Assembly (NCBI GenBank): GCA_013398955.1
Contig: VWPU01004213.1
Location: 35,718 to 99,717, forward strand
Length of the DNA stretch: 64,000 nucleotides
Origin: Callaeas wilsoni
Taxonomy: Eukaryota; Chordata; Aves; Passeriformes; Callaeidae
Reading direction: 5' to 3'
Under the pieces are notes generated by a model. That model did no database searches and had not been told where the DNA came from. It was given only the letters and a program-made list of their open reading frames with translations. The position numbers and the translations under genes are program-made. Below, piece after piece: positions 50,685-62,839 of the stretch; position 1 is the first letter of the stretch, and every line of letters begins with the position of its first letter.

Positions 50685-50910
50685 CCATGAAGGCTGACCT
50701 CCATGTGCTGCTTTTTTCACATGGACTTGATCTATTCCCATGTTTCTCTATCCTTGCTGTAGGAAGGTGTTTCCTAAAGTCTAGTCCAAACAACCTCCAC
50801 CATTATGAGCCCTCTCACCTTGATGCTCTTCTTGGATCCCCTTAAATAAGATTACAAGGTGCTCAACCTACTACATCTTTGACTTTCTGAATTCCCTCTT
50901 CAGGATGGTG
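50685..50910 (-). mobile_element. Probable ancient CR1 fragment, antisense
   Basis: The series acatggacttgatctattcc, taggaaggtgtttcctaaag, tctagtccaaacaacctcc, ccttaaataagattacaagg resembles the reverse complement of older sauropsid CR1 families ('...aggaagtttttcctaatgtctagtccaaacctcc...aataatcttctac...'). Divergence is high and no 3' end is preserved, so family and limits are tentative. Confidence 0.5.
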
Positions 50911-52496
50911 TATTCTGCTTATTTCCCACAAAGGGGAAGGCTACATACATAAGATGCTGCAAAGAGCTTTTGCCCCCACCCAAAGTCTTGTTTTTCAGAG
51001 TGACGCACACCCTGCTCTGCTATTACTTAATAAGAAGTGAAGTCACTGCTTTCCTCCCCTTCAAACTGCTCCACCCTCAGTCAGGAGGTCTGCTTCTCCA
51101 CCCTTTGGCAAAACAGCTGTTTGGGGGTGGAGGTGAGTTTAGGGGTGGTGCTGACCAGCCTCTCATCTGGGGAGAAAAAAAACAACCAGTCTAGTCCTGT
51201 CAAAGGGCGGCTTTAGAGCTGGGAACAGATGTGACTGCCTTCCCCGCTTCTGTGTTTGTGTGTATTTCATGTGAGCACAAGTTAAGATCATTCATGTCAG
51301 TCTGTGGGCCTAGTTTAGGATGCAAAGAAGAGTGTGAGCAGAGCAAACCACTTGGCCTCTCTTTATCTGTCTTTTTCCTCATTCCAGAAGGAAGTTTTCA
51401 CTGGAATGCCCACCCTCCTACCTCGGTAGGTAGGAAGAGGCAGAGAAGTTGGTGTGTGTAAGTGGTGTGATGAGGGACTAGGTTCTCTGCTCAGACCTTG
51501 CTTAGAAGCAGCGAGAAGGATGACAGTCCCTAGGACCCGGGTACATCTGCATGATTTTGCCTTGCCTCTCTCAGTGTGAGCTCAAGTAGCCCAGAAGCTG
51601 CCCTAAATATACTCCAGTATCCAGCAGTCCCTTAAGGACCATCTGCCAACTAAACATGACTGCAACACAATGTGGTGCAGCCAGTCTTCCTTCCCACCCT
51701 TGCATGCCCTTCCCAGCATGCTGTGGCTATTCTGGCTGCATGCTCACCGGAGACTTTACTGCACTGGAGAAAGCACAGGCAAGGGAGGGAGGCCTGGATT
51801 ATATTCTCTATCCTTGGAAGAAAGAGTATGGACAATTGGGGCCTCAACATCACGGGGAAGGCTTTTAGGGAATGCATTCTCTCCAAGATGCGTTACATCG
51901 CTCCAGAACCTCTGTGTTTAAAAGGGGAAGACTGCAAATGTTCATTCAGAAAAGAAACTGTATCATGCAAGGAAACACAAAAAATGTGAAGGAAACTTGT
52001 CACAGTAGGGGAGGCAAATATTTCAACTAGTTCATGCAGAGCATGACAACTGGAAGGGACCTCTCCCATAAAAAGGACAAACAGATGGTGAGGGACAGAA
52101 AGCAAAAGCAGAAGGTCTGGCAAGTGAGGAGGCAGCTGGTAGGTCTGGTGGTCAGGATGGCCAGCTGTCCTGGGTTTGGAGGACTGGATCTTCACCTGCT
52201 GTAGAGCAAATGTAGATCTGTTCCAGCTTTGTTGGGATCAGTGGAGCAGCTCTCTGTGTGCATAACAACTTTTCTAATGTCTCCTGCTTCAGCCAGTCTG
52301 TACCAGCTCATGGCTTCTGTTCCACTGTGCTACGGCAATTTATACTCCAGTCTCTGTTTTCCCTGCTCCTCAGGCATTTCCTGGCTGAAGCAGCCGTTAG
52401 CTCTGCTGTGCTCACTCAGATGCTTTATGGTTATTTACTCCTAAATAGTCAACTCAAAAGCAGCAAGGAGAGAAACTAGAGGTCTCGTGAATTTTT
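50911..52496. other. Intronic sequence with no recognised feature
   Basis: Noncoding; frames on both strands are short and mutually overlapping. No repeat recognised. Confidence 0.55.
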
Positions 52497-52640
52497 TTAT
52501 TTGTTTATTTAGAGGTAGCACCTCACTCAAATACTAACATTCCCATCGTGCCAGGTGCTACACAAAAATGGAACCAAGTCTGTCTCCCAGAGGGACAATG
52601 ATTTTCAGATTAGCTGAGACAGACGGAGCGCAAAGATGCA
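52497..52640 (+). mobile_element. MIR-related SINE fossil, 5'/middle portion
   Basis: ttatttgtttatttagaggt, agcacctcactcaaatacta, atcgtgccaggtgctacaca, aaaatggaaccaagtctgtc correspond in order to the amniote repeat segment that reads about 'tttgtattgcagtagcgcctag...cattgtgctaggcgctgtacaaacacagaacaaaaagacagtc'. The tail part seen in the copies at 26 and 39 kb is not recognisable here. Confidence 0.65.
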
Positions 52641-53030
52641 ATGAGCTAATACTGGCTAATTCCAGCAGTCTAGGACTTCAGCTTTGCATTGTTACAGAGC
52701 TCACATTCCTGGGTCAGAGAAACCATATTTTTGGGAAGGTTCAGTGGAAATGGTTTTGGGACTGTACCAAAGCCCTCCTAGGATTCCAGATTTCTTAGTC
52801 TTAGCCTCAAAGGAATTTACAGCTGGCTCGGGCAGAACTGGAAGTCCCCACAGGAAGGATTTTGTTGATATTCAGTCTTTGGAGGACAGTGAGCTTCTCT
52901 GTGAAAGGCAACACATATATCTGTCCATGCCCACAGCACCACACCCACTACTCCTTCAAAACAGATAGAGTTTCAAGGGTTCACATGACCCTGTCCATCT
53001 GTTCAGGGATTATTAGGACAACCTGTAGAT

Positions 53031-53056
53031 GGGGGTGGGGGGGGAGGTTCCCCCCA
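53031..53056. repeat. G-rich tract next to C-run
   Basis: gggggtggggggggagg followed by ttcccccc. The G side could in principle form a quadruplex-like structure, and the flanking runs can pair as a short hairpin. Confidence 0.7.
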
Positions 53057-56000
53057 TTCGTTCCTTCAGTTTAGGCAGGACTTGTCTCTGTCTGAAAGTG
53101 AAACAAGCTGCCAACACTTCTTAAAAATAAAGGGACCTTCAGCAACCAGCAGAGCTCCCAAGAAAGCAGCTCATGGGATATGTTTTATGTGCAGACTGAC
53201 TGCTTCCTGCCAGCCGGAACAGGGTTCCACAGGCAGTCTTGTCCAAGATACCCTAGTCAGTCTTTTATTTCTAGTCCAACACAAAACCAGAGGTGTCTCC
53301 ACCTAATTAATAATGTAAATTTGGCCTCTGACAGCTCAAGGAATACCGCTTTTCTATCCTTGAGAGACATAATATCTACCTTTTCCTCCTCCTAATCGGT
53401 TTCTCAGGATTCCTCACCTGACTCTAAGACTTTTTAAATCAATCAACTGAAAATAAGGTTAGTGACCTGATTTCCAGGCTCTGAACTAAATTTTCTTACA
53501 GAGCAGAGTCAGCATCTAAGGGCCTGTATGCTCTTTTACTGTCCACAGTCCCACACATCCATCACTTAGAGTACACACTTTGTACCTGCAGAGCATCTTC
53601 TACAGATTTATATGTGAAGAGGAAGGGCCATCAGGACAGGGAATCCAGGAGAAAGTTAGGGGAAGAAAAAGAGCCACCTGTTGCTTATGTTTCTGGGAAA
53701 ATTTGCTTGAAACAGGAGTCAACCCTACTCTTTTACCTTTCTTTTGTACCCTGTGGTGCCTCTGGACATCAGACTCATCACAAACTGTAGAGCAAACTTC
53801 ATGTTAGATAAAGCATTGACATCAATTCACCACAGGAGTGTAAAGCAGGTAAGACTCAGGGTTCCATGAACGTGATATCTGCAGTACTAATGCCATATTC
53901 TGCAAGCTCCTTCACTCCTGGCATGGCACATTTATTGCCACTACGTTAGTTTTAAATCCTCACTAACATGTACTTGATGCCCTTTGGCAGGGACTCATCC
54001 TGCCTGTTATGTATCAGTATAGTGTTTCGGACAATGTGGTTTTGGTTTTTCCAACAAAGAGCAGCGCCAAAAAATAATGAAAGCATATCAGTCATAGTCT
54101 GCATAGGAAAGGCAGTGTCCATGGGATGATAACATCTTTGGTGGTTACCATAAAATTTTAAAGAATAAGTCATTCCCTTCATATACTTTTAAAAAACCTC
54201 ATAAACTTGGTATGCTAAGAACTTCTAATATGAATATATCTCCCTTATTTGGAAAAAAAGCAAATTATGCTTCCAGTTTCATGATCCCACTTCATTTTTT
54301 GATATTTGACCTGCAGATTAGAGGTTTTCACGTCATCTGTCAGCCCACAGAGAGTATCCCAAGGTTCAGTGTGTGTGAGAGAGATAGGAAAGGAACATTA
54401 GGAACAGGCCAACCACAAATAGCTAAAATTAGCTATGAGAACTGAAGTGCTGAGGTCTCTGAGGAACACTAGTCAAAGGAAGAAAATGGTTGTTTGCTAA
54501 ACTCCCACTTATTCTACTGCCTCTGAGGACTCCTGGCTCGTATCCCTGCCCAGACATCCTACATGGCTATTGAAGAGGATTTCCCCCACCCCTTCCCCCT
54601 CCATTGGCCATAATTTTCCTCTTTTGTAAGTGCAGTACAGAGTGATATGGGATTCCTGCTCTGGCAGCAAGATTCTGACTGGAAACAGGAAACAGGGGGG
54701 CTCTGCAGAGCTCGGCCTCTGTGACAACACGGACGTCACACCCACGTGCAGACAGGGATGCTTCTCACATATGGCAATGATCAGCAGCTCCCCTTTTTCC
54801 TCCCCTTCCCTCTTCCCCAGAAGGGCTTACAAAGCCCTAGAGGGGCCATATATCGAGTTAGAAGCAGTCTTTAGGAAGCACGGCTGTGTGAGGCCTCAGT
54901 TATGACAGAACATGATTTCTTGCATAATTCTTTCAGATTCTCTGAGGCCAGTAAATTTGAGACTGTAAATCTTCACGTGACCAGAGCATATGGCCTTAGA
55001 ATAAGACATGGAGTGAATTACAAAGAGACAGCCCATCTTCTTCAGAATCTGATTAAGGGAATCCTTTGAGAGCTATCCCTTACATGCAGCCACAGGCATG
55101 GCTTTAAAAGCTGCCCTCCCTCCTTCTTCCCAGAAATGCCTGATGGAATAAACTGGGGTTTTTTTTTGGCAGCACTAGGTCCTCCTATTTTCTCCTTCCT
55201 ATTTTTAAAAGTCTTTTCTCAAAATAAAACCAAATGGCTATGACTGCCTAATCCTTCAGATTATAATTTCAGGGAAAAAAGAATAAAAAGATTGTTGAAA
55301 GTAATTGCATTGATACTTGTGGAAACACCTTAGGAGACTTGGAGACATTGTCTAAGCTAAGGAAGTAGGTTCTGCAGGAGCAGGAGGAGGAAGAGGAAAT
55401 GCTGTTGCATTCACTAGGAGTGAGTATTGGTTTCTTCCAGCCAGCTCTCTGTAGTGCTATTGCTTACATCCATACAGAGATTATGCCGTATTAGCCTCTC
55501 CAGGCTAAGATGACATTATATATGGTGTTCAAAGGTGAAGTTTTATTCTGGATCAGGAAAATCAATTTCAAATGAAGTAAAAAATTCCCTTCCTAGCTTG
55601 CTCCTTCTCTTTTCATGAGGCAGACTGTGCTCTTCTTGACAATCCTGCTTCTTTGGCACAGAAATGACTTTTTGTTAGTATCAAGGTTTTCTCCAGCAAT
55701 AGCTCATTCAATCTCAGCACTGGGAGGGAGAATTGAAATGCCTTCAGTAGGTACACCCACAGCTGTCCTGTGAGGAAAGGGAGACCTGATGAGTGCCTTC
55801 TACACTAGCTGCACTAAGGATTTTTTGGCATTGAGCAGACCGCCACTCCTGCCTTCCCATTCCACTCACCGGTCTTGTGGTAGTTCTGCTGAACTTGAAC
55901 TGAGGGAAAAGGAAGCAAGATTTGGGTTAAAAAATGCTGGGTTGTAATCTAGGGAACATAAAGACACAGCCTAAATGGAAACACATATTATGCTTGTCTA

Positions 56001-59000
56001 TCTACTGTCTTTTGTACTATCAGGTGCTGGGGAAAGTCTTCTGGAGAATCGTATCTCTGTTGGTAGAAACTGCTGTTGCTCAGCCCTTTGTTTATTATTT
56101 TCCATTAATTATCCCATGATTAAAACTGTGGATTCCTCCCATGCATTGCATAACTTTTACCCTGAAGCACTTTCCTCACTGACCTCAGCTAGGTGTATTC
56201 TAGGGAGAACCCTTCTGCCTCCCTGGCTTGAGTGGTGAGAGTTCACTCGCTTCTTGCTGTTGGAGAGCAGAGGGAGAAGAGAGAACGTGCTGTGCTAAGC
56301 TACTATTGGGCACCTGCTACTACTAGAAGTGTTCAGTACTTCTCCAGCCTCTTAGCACTTGAGATGAACCATTGCTTTGGACCAGTTCAGGATCCCACAG
56401 CAAGGCACTTGGGAAAACTCTGAACCCCTGGTCAACACTGTGTGTGAGATTTGGTGGCACAGCTACTAACAGCAAAGCTACAGAGAGGTGTTTTCTTGCT
56501 CAGAGCACATGGTCAAGCTTTGGTAACTTCAGAGTTCACCTCCCAGTATGTAATCTGCACATACAGACTGCACCTTCCTGGTTCCTGCCAGCTCTGGGTA
56601 GCTCTCACTGAAACACCCCTCAGAAAGGCACAGCGAAAGGATAGGGGCTGTCAGATTAAAGGAAAGGGGAAGAGGGGCTCTGGATTGTTACCTCTGTCTT
56701 CAGTGGAGAAAGAATACTATTTTGCACATCTGTGCTAAATCAAACACTGATTTTTTTACTCCTGACATTAATACATGAGGTGTGGAACTCACACTGCTGA
56801 CCTGAAAAGTTCCTTTGAGGAATGCATTACTCTTCACTTGGGAAGAGCAAGACAATAAACAAGTAAGAGTCCTTGCTTTAGACTGCAGATCTACCGTCTC
56901 CTCATCCTTTGTCTCACACCGTATGCCAAGATTTATGGAGAAAAATTCCAAAAGAGTGAGGAAACTGAAGTGGTGCCTTTTGCTCTAGAGAAGAAAGAGA
57001 TCTGTCCTTGAAATCTTGCATCGGAAATTCCCCAGCTTCTCCTGGCTGGGACTGTGAGTCTGAGGGAAGGGTCTGATGTAAGTGAGCAGTCAGCTACTGT
57101 TTAGAATACAGCATTGATTTGAGAACTCAGGAAGAAAAGCATTGAAAAAGTCAGTTTGGATTTATAAGAAAAATCCTGTGCCAAGGCAACAATCTCTGCT
57201 GGGATTTCTACACAAAGGAATTGCTTCTCACTTTTGACATTGTGTGCTGGCATGCATGACACAAATCACTGAGTTCATTCCCTGCTGGGACACTATCCTT
57301 GTCATTAGAGACTGTCCTTGTAACTAATACCTTAATTTGCAGTTTCAGGTGAGAGACTGGTAACACCTGCACCATGGGGATGAAGAGATTGGCTTATTCC
57401 TACAGGAAGATTCTGAGGGTTGCGCGGGGAGAAGCAACTCGAGACAGCAACTTTTCCTGCACTCCCACCTGTTCTGCAGGTAAAGAAAACACCCTCCCTT
57501 CACACCTGACAGCCCAATATTATCTGTAGGCTCATTAGAGAAACAAAAAGAGGGATGCAAGCCTCCTGGTGCTGCTCTTTCTGCTTTTCACAAGGACTGT
57601 TATTTCAGGGGATTCCAATATGCTTTAAAACCAGTGACACATCCTAGGGACTGGCATATGGAGGGACCGCAGCTCTGATAGCCTCAGGATGGTCTAAGAG
57701 ATATAGGATTACTGTCTCCTGCCTGGGATCTTTCTCTTCCTCCCTACACTCACACAGGGTTGTGGAGGCAGCTGTACCCTGACAGTGCCCTCTGATGAAA
57801 AGGAGAGAAAGATTATGCTGAGAGATGAGGAAGCAGGGTCAGTCCATGCCTTCAGAAGGCTGGTGAGAGGCAGAGAGATGAGGGAAGAAGGATCTAGTTG
57901 CTCAACATGCCGAGAAGGCCATGTCTTCAGGTCAGTCAGCTCTCCTGCTCCTCTATGGCAAATCATCACTGTGAAAAGCCAGGGCAGCTCTTGAGAGACC
58001 AGGGATGCAATGGTCAGCCACCTTCAGTAAAAACAAAAAAATGGAAAAGATGAAAATGAAATTCTGGACTGTGCCAGGGGGATCGAAAAGCACCGAGATA
58101 GTCCCTCGCCACTGCCAAGCAGAGCAAACCGCATCACAGGGAGGGCAACCAGTTGTGAGCAGAGGGACATGCCAGTCTGCCAGGCTCTCTGCTAAACATC
58201 AGGGAGCTGCTTGGAACCCCACAAATACACACAGAAACCACAGAGGCCAGTACTTAAATGCAAACCCTCTCTCACAGAGACATTTCCTGTACAGTCTCTA
58301 GGAGGAGGCACTACAAGATTCTGATATTACAGTGAGAGGTAATCTATCAGTGCTGTCCCACACCTGAATTTGAGCAGGACATTAAGGCTACAGTGAGAGA
58401 AGGCAATGAATTCTCTGACGACCACACCAACCTTTAGGCTCTTGTCTCGTCAAAAGAAAGACATGCCCCATAGCTGCTCATGGAGCTGATGCAGGGAGCA
58501 GATGTTACTGCTTTTCTGTGTCTATCCCTTCCTCCTCAAACTCCCCTCAAAGGCCTCTACAGAGATGTTGTCTTCTTCAAGTTACGTGGATAGAAACGTC
58601 AAACCTCGATTGCAGCCATGAATCTGCTCATGAACTCTGCTGGCTGCAATGCCACAGAGCTGCCTTAAAGCTCTCTTAAAAATGTAAGGCATTCCAGTCA
58701 TTTTAATTACTGTGCATTGCATAAGCCAGAAACCAGTTCATACAAAGGAACAACAGAAAAGTGATTTTCAATTGCTCTCACTCTCTTCTGTATTTAGTGC
58801 AGCCTCCAAAGCTCTGGGAACACCAGCTCTTATTACCATTTGAAGCACTTCATCTATTTGAAATCTCTTTGTTCAGTCACTTAAAACTATTGATGCAGTT
58901 TAGAAGGGTTTAAAAAAGAAAATCACAACTTCAATTTGGAAATGGCTACAGCAGCAGGAAAGCAAAACAAGAGAAATGGAAGGACTTATTATAAACAAAA

Positions 59001-59140
59001 ATGAGAGAAAATTAATTGCTTGGAATGAGGCATAGGCAGGTAGAACCAAGCAAATCATGTCGTGTCCTTCCCTCCCGGATTCTGTCAGACCATCTAATCA
59101 CAGCCTCCTGGCTTGAACCCTGCATGGTACTGAGTCCTCT
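53057..59140. other. Intronic sequence with no recognised feature
   Basis: About 6 kb of noncoding DNA. Frames up to ~100 codons occur on both strands without domains. A T-run lies near 55.16 kb. No interspersed repeat recognised. Confidence 0.55.
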
Positions 59141-59270
59141 GGCCCTGTTCCAGAAATGCACTTAAGCTTATATTTAACTTTGTGTATGTAAATGGTTCTG
59201 TTGACTTCAGTAGAGCATCTTGTGTGCTTAAAGTTGAACATGTGCCTTAGTGTTTTGCTGGATTTGGGCC
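59141..59270. mobile_element. MITE-like palindromic repeat (amniote interspersed repeat)
   Basis: The left half (from ccagaaatgcacttaagc to tatttaactttgtgtatg) is an imperfect reverse complement of the right half (gtgtgcttaaagttgaaca, tgtgccttagtgttttgctgg), around a centre gttctgttgacttcagtaga. I recall a common sauropsid repeat reading 'gcacgtgcttaacttta...cattgacttcaatggg...taaagttaagcacgtgc...tgctggatcggggcc', which this matches in order down to the final tggatttgggcc. The palindromic design suggests a non-autonomous DNA transposon, but I cannot name the family. Confidence 0.75.
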
Positions 59271-60400
59271 AAAGAGAGCGGTCATGTGCAGGAAACATTT
59301 TCAGCTTGATAAGGCTGTTAAAAGATATTTCCTGGTTACTCTTCTGCAGCTGATGCCACATCACAGCCTGATTGGAGGATCCCCACACTTCCGAGAGGGT
59401 GATTTCATATTCCACAACCCTTTATAATGTAATATTCCTGGAAACACATGGTGCCTACAGCCTGCTCCCAGGCTGGGTGCTCTCAGTGGGCACAATCTGC
59501 AAAGGATCCTTGAAGACTGGACACAGTATAGAACTCTTGATGAAGATTTAATGGTGAACCTCCAAAGAAAAGCTTGGGAATGGGATGGAGTGTTACCTAT
59601 GTCTGGCTTGCAGACAGGAAGGTGACATACTTCCTTTGCAACCTCAGAGAAAGAGATCAAATGAATTTTTTTGGTATGTATTTATAGAATCAAAGACATT
59701 TTTGAAGGAGTCTTCTCATTTTAAATAGCATATAAAGTTCACTGATACAATGGTGGAATTAATAGGAATTTTTTCAACTTGTTTCACACATATAAATCAT
59801 AGCAAATATAAACATTTTAAACAAAACAGTCTTCTCAAAGGACAGTGTCAGAAAAGAAACAATGTACTGAAAAAGAAACAGATAATCAAGAAATATGAGA
59901 ATCTTTTTCTAATGTGATGCAGGACCATTCTCTACTGTCCTACGAGATGGCAGGAGTGTGCTGTAAAAAGGACATAAGATAGCTCTGAAAACACCTATCC
60001 TTTCCCCCATGCTGCATAAAAACAGAAAAACAATGAGACCTCCTGGAGGGCATGATGCTGAGCTGGTATAAAAGATACAGATATCATCAACTTCAAGAAA
60101 AGTTTTTAGGACAAGAGGATGGTTTTGAGCAACTTCTCAGCTGCACAATTTAGAATGCTAATGGCAAGACTCCATGCTCATGAATCAAGTCAATTTACTG
60201 TCAAAAAATTAAAACAGAGAAGGGTCCTTACTTCAGAAGCTTTTAAAGTTAATATATTGTTAAGGAGGTGGGAGGGCTGTGCAACTGCAGGTTGAATTCT
60301 CCTTATTTCATTCATGCCATGTTCAGTTTAAGCCAGAAAAGATCTGGTGAGGAACTGGAGTGTCACCAACCGCTATATGTGACATTTGTCAGGGTATTTT
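59271..60400. other. Intronic sequence with no recognised feature
   Basis: Noncoding, AT-rich between 59.65 and 60.25 kb. No repeat, exon or RNA gene recognised. Confidence 0.55.
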
Positions 60401-60473
60401 CTCTCTGTCTCACTCTCTCTGTCTCACTCCTTCTCTCAACCCCCTTCCCACCGTTAAGTTGTTTTTTTTTTTT
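60401..60473. repeat. CT-rich simple sequence and poly(T)
   Basis: Imperfect repeats of ctctgtctcact lead into a C-run and, after accgttaagttg, a run of 12 T (60462-60473). Low complexity. Confidence 0.85.
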
Positions 60474-60739
60474 GTCAGCAGTTGCTGCAGTTTGATGAAG
60501 TCCCTCTGTACTGAAGCAGCCATCATCCCTCACAATGAAATGTGATCAGAAGGCAACTGAACATGCCTTTAGTTCATATCTCAGTCTCTGCCCCTCGTTC
60601 CAGGATGATCTTGTGGAAGGAAAACGACGATGGTAACGTGCTCCTGGATATAAACTAATGTGAGTATCTGTGAAAACAGAAGGTAGCTCTCCTTCCTGAA
60701 ATTTAAATAAGCCACCCCGCTTAACAAGTTTCCTTTTCC

Positions 60740-60900
60740 AAACAATCGGTTCGCCAGGTCCTGCGAAGGAGCTGGTCCAGCGGCGGAGGCCGGAGCCATC
60801 CCTTGCAGCGCACTGCCCCCTAGCACTGCCGCGCGCGTTCCTGCAGGAGGGAGGGCAGGAGCCCGCTCTGCTCAGCCTGCAGCACCTGCGGCACATGGCG
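60740..60900. promoter_or_regulatory. Small CpG cluster with CTCF-like motif
   Basis: About 14 CpGs occur in ~160 bp (gttcgcc, agcggcggagg, ccggagcc, gccgcgcgcgttcc, acctgcggcacatggcg), against a CpG-poor background. Inside it cactgccccctag (60811-60823) matches one half of the CTCF consensus in reverse orientation (GCCCCCTAG core), although the TGG half is not conserved. It lies 3.1 kb upstream of the terminal CpG island. The antisense frame at 60546-60896 (116 codons, Arg/Cys-rich start) follows from the composition and has no recognised domain. Promoter, insulator or enhancer activity is inferred, not shown. Confidence 0.5.
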
Positions 60901-61454
60901 CTCCCTGGCAGTTCTCACACCAGCCATTGACCCAGCCCTGTCATGCTTGGCTTGCGGGATCCGACAAGATCACGGCATGAAGTTGTGTGGCTGCTCGGTA
61001 AGGCGGAGAGAACCTTAATTGTGTTCAGCAGTGTGTTTCTTGATGGAGGATGGGAATAACATAGATTTCTTTATTTGGTGACATCAACCAAACGTGAACT
61101 CGAATTTTCTCATATGAAGACCAAGCTCTCTATTTTATTCTTCTTTCAATGCTACCTTTTTTATGGCCATACAAGGCTTAAGGTTTTATCTGAGCAAAGA
61201 AGTGAAATGACAGTTTTTATTTTTTTCCCTTTGCAGTTTCTCCCATGCAGACAGGGCATAGAACAGGAATTCACAGAGAATTCTTCTTTAAGTTCCTTCA
61301 TTGACTTTCTCTGTTACTCTGACACCATTATCAATATTTCGTCATATAAATAAACACTCAGAATACTTGCCTGGCTTTTTCACAGTTCAATTTGCTGGTA
61401 GATCTTAAAGGGGAGAGGCTGATATTGAATATCTAATGGATATTATCAGAGGAT

Positions 61455-61570
61455 AACATAGAATACCTCTATTTACAGATGATAAAATGAGTGTGCAGGC
61501 AGATTAAACTATTTAACAAAGGCCTCGAGCAGGCCACTGGCCAGACTGAGCTTTCCTGAGTATGACTTAC
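61455..61570 (+). mobile_element. Probable MIR-like SINE fossil
   Basis: acctctatttacagatgata, aaatgagtgtgcaggcagat, taaactatttaacaaaggcc and cactggccagactgagct follow the order of the MIR core ('acccattttacagatgaggaaactgaggca...gattaagtgacttgcccaagg...'). The end lacks the usual tail, so limits are approximate. Confidence 0.55.
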
Positions 61571-62164
61571 GTGTACATTACAAAAATAACACACTCTGGT
61601 TTCTGTGTGTGAAGTATACTCTTCAAGAGCCAAATAAATATTGTTCTTATTGTACATTATCCAGTCCTGGTTGAAAAAACTGCATCCCTACTACTGTAGA
61701 GAAGTTCATCTCTTTGAAAAAGAATATCTAAGTTGTCAAAAAAGCAGGTGAATCAGCTAAGCCCTGACCAAGCACAGGTACTACTGCTCCAGACAATGAT
61801 AATACAAGCACTAAAAAAATTTCTGGATCACCTCCCAAACAGTGGTATAGAAGATGATGGTAAGCCTGCACCCCATCCCATCCAAGGAGATGTGCCCCGT
61901 TCTTGGATCAAGCCATGTTACTCCTTTTCATCTGATTGCTTCTCTGGATTCTATCAGAAAAGTGAGCTGGTTCCTGCAATCCGCACAAGCTTGGTGTCAT
62001 TTTAACCAGCTTGGTCAGCCTCACTGTAAACAAGCTACTTCAATAATTTGGAGGGCCCTGTGGAACTTCAGTAATTTCTAGGCCCCTTCCTCTCCCGTTT
62101 CAGAAATCGGAAGGTGACGAAAGGGTTTGTTTTTCAATCTCCTCTGAATGTGTCCTGCATCGGT

Positions 62165-62357
62165 GTATCATAGACACTCAGCATTTACACAGTACCCGAC
62201 AGCTTAAAAGCTTATTACAAAGCATTTAGCTTGTTAGTCCTCGGAACACACAGGAAAGGTGTTATTATAGGAATGAAGAAACATACTCAGGGGAGTTACT
62301 TGGCCAGAGAGCGAAGGGAGGTGGTGCAGGAGCTGTGATTATAATCTAGTTGTGTGT
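62165..62357 (+). mobile_element. MIR-like SINE fossil (sense)
   Basis: cactcagcatttacacagta, agcttattacaaagcattta, gttagtcctcggaacacaca, ggaaaggtgttattatagga, atgaagaaacatactcaggg, gagttacttggccagagagc match, in order, the MIR core and tail ('tttacaaagcattaactaatcctcacaacaccctgtgaggtaggtattatt...gaaactgaggcacagagaggttaagtgacttgcc'). It is followed directly by another repeat segment. Confidence 0.75.
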
Positions 62358-62440
62358 GGGCCAAACTCTCCCTTATTTACACCAGTGTCAAGTTCTGGCA
62401 GAATTCCACTTCTCTCAGATATTGATCTGAGACGTTGATG
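62358..62440 (+). mobile_element. Fragment of an amniote palindromic repeat
   Basis: gggccaaactctcccttatt, tacaccagtgtcaagttctg, gcagaattccacttctctca resemble the first half of a repeat common in sauropsids: 'gggccagattctgatctcagttacaccagtgtaaatctggagtaactccatt...'. The second, complementary half may be the similar stretch at 62540-62600. Confidence 0.55.
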
Positions 62441-62539
62441 GGCCAGGTGTATCACGATGCTGGTGGATATCAAACTTTTTACAACAACAAAGAAAAAATG
62501 AGAGTGTCAGACACACCTCATTTTTCTTCTGTGTTACTC

Positions 62540-62600
62540 TGCTGAGGTTGGTGGAGTTGTTCCTTGTTTACACCCAGTGAGACTGAAATGACAGTCCACC
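62540..62600 (+). mobile_element. Second fragment of the same amniote repeat type
   Basis: gctgaggttggtggagttgt, tccttgtttacacccagtga, gactgaaatgac resemble 'gaagtcaatggagttactcctgatttacaccagtgtaagtgagatcagaat', the complementary half of the element begun at 62358. It may be the same insertion interrupted by ~100 bp, or a separate copy. Confidence 0.5.
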
Positions 62601-62839
62601 CAATCTGATGGATCCAGCTTCACTTGTAGTACCTTGAACAGACAGTCCAAGTACCTAAAGCATTTTTTCTGCCTAGGGTTTCTCGTATTGCAATTTGGGC
62701 CCAATGGTTCAGACACTGACGTGTCTAAATGGAACGACCTATTTAATACCCCTGTCTCACACATGCTTACAGGACCCGTTAGCACCTCAACACCCTCTGA
62801 TTTTTTCCAGTGTGTTCACTAATACACATTCCTGAGCAG

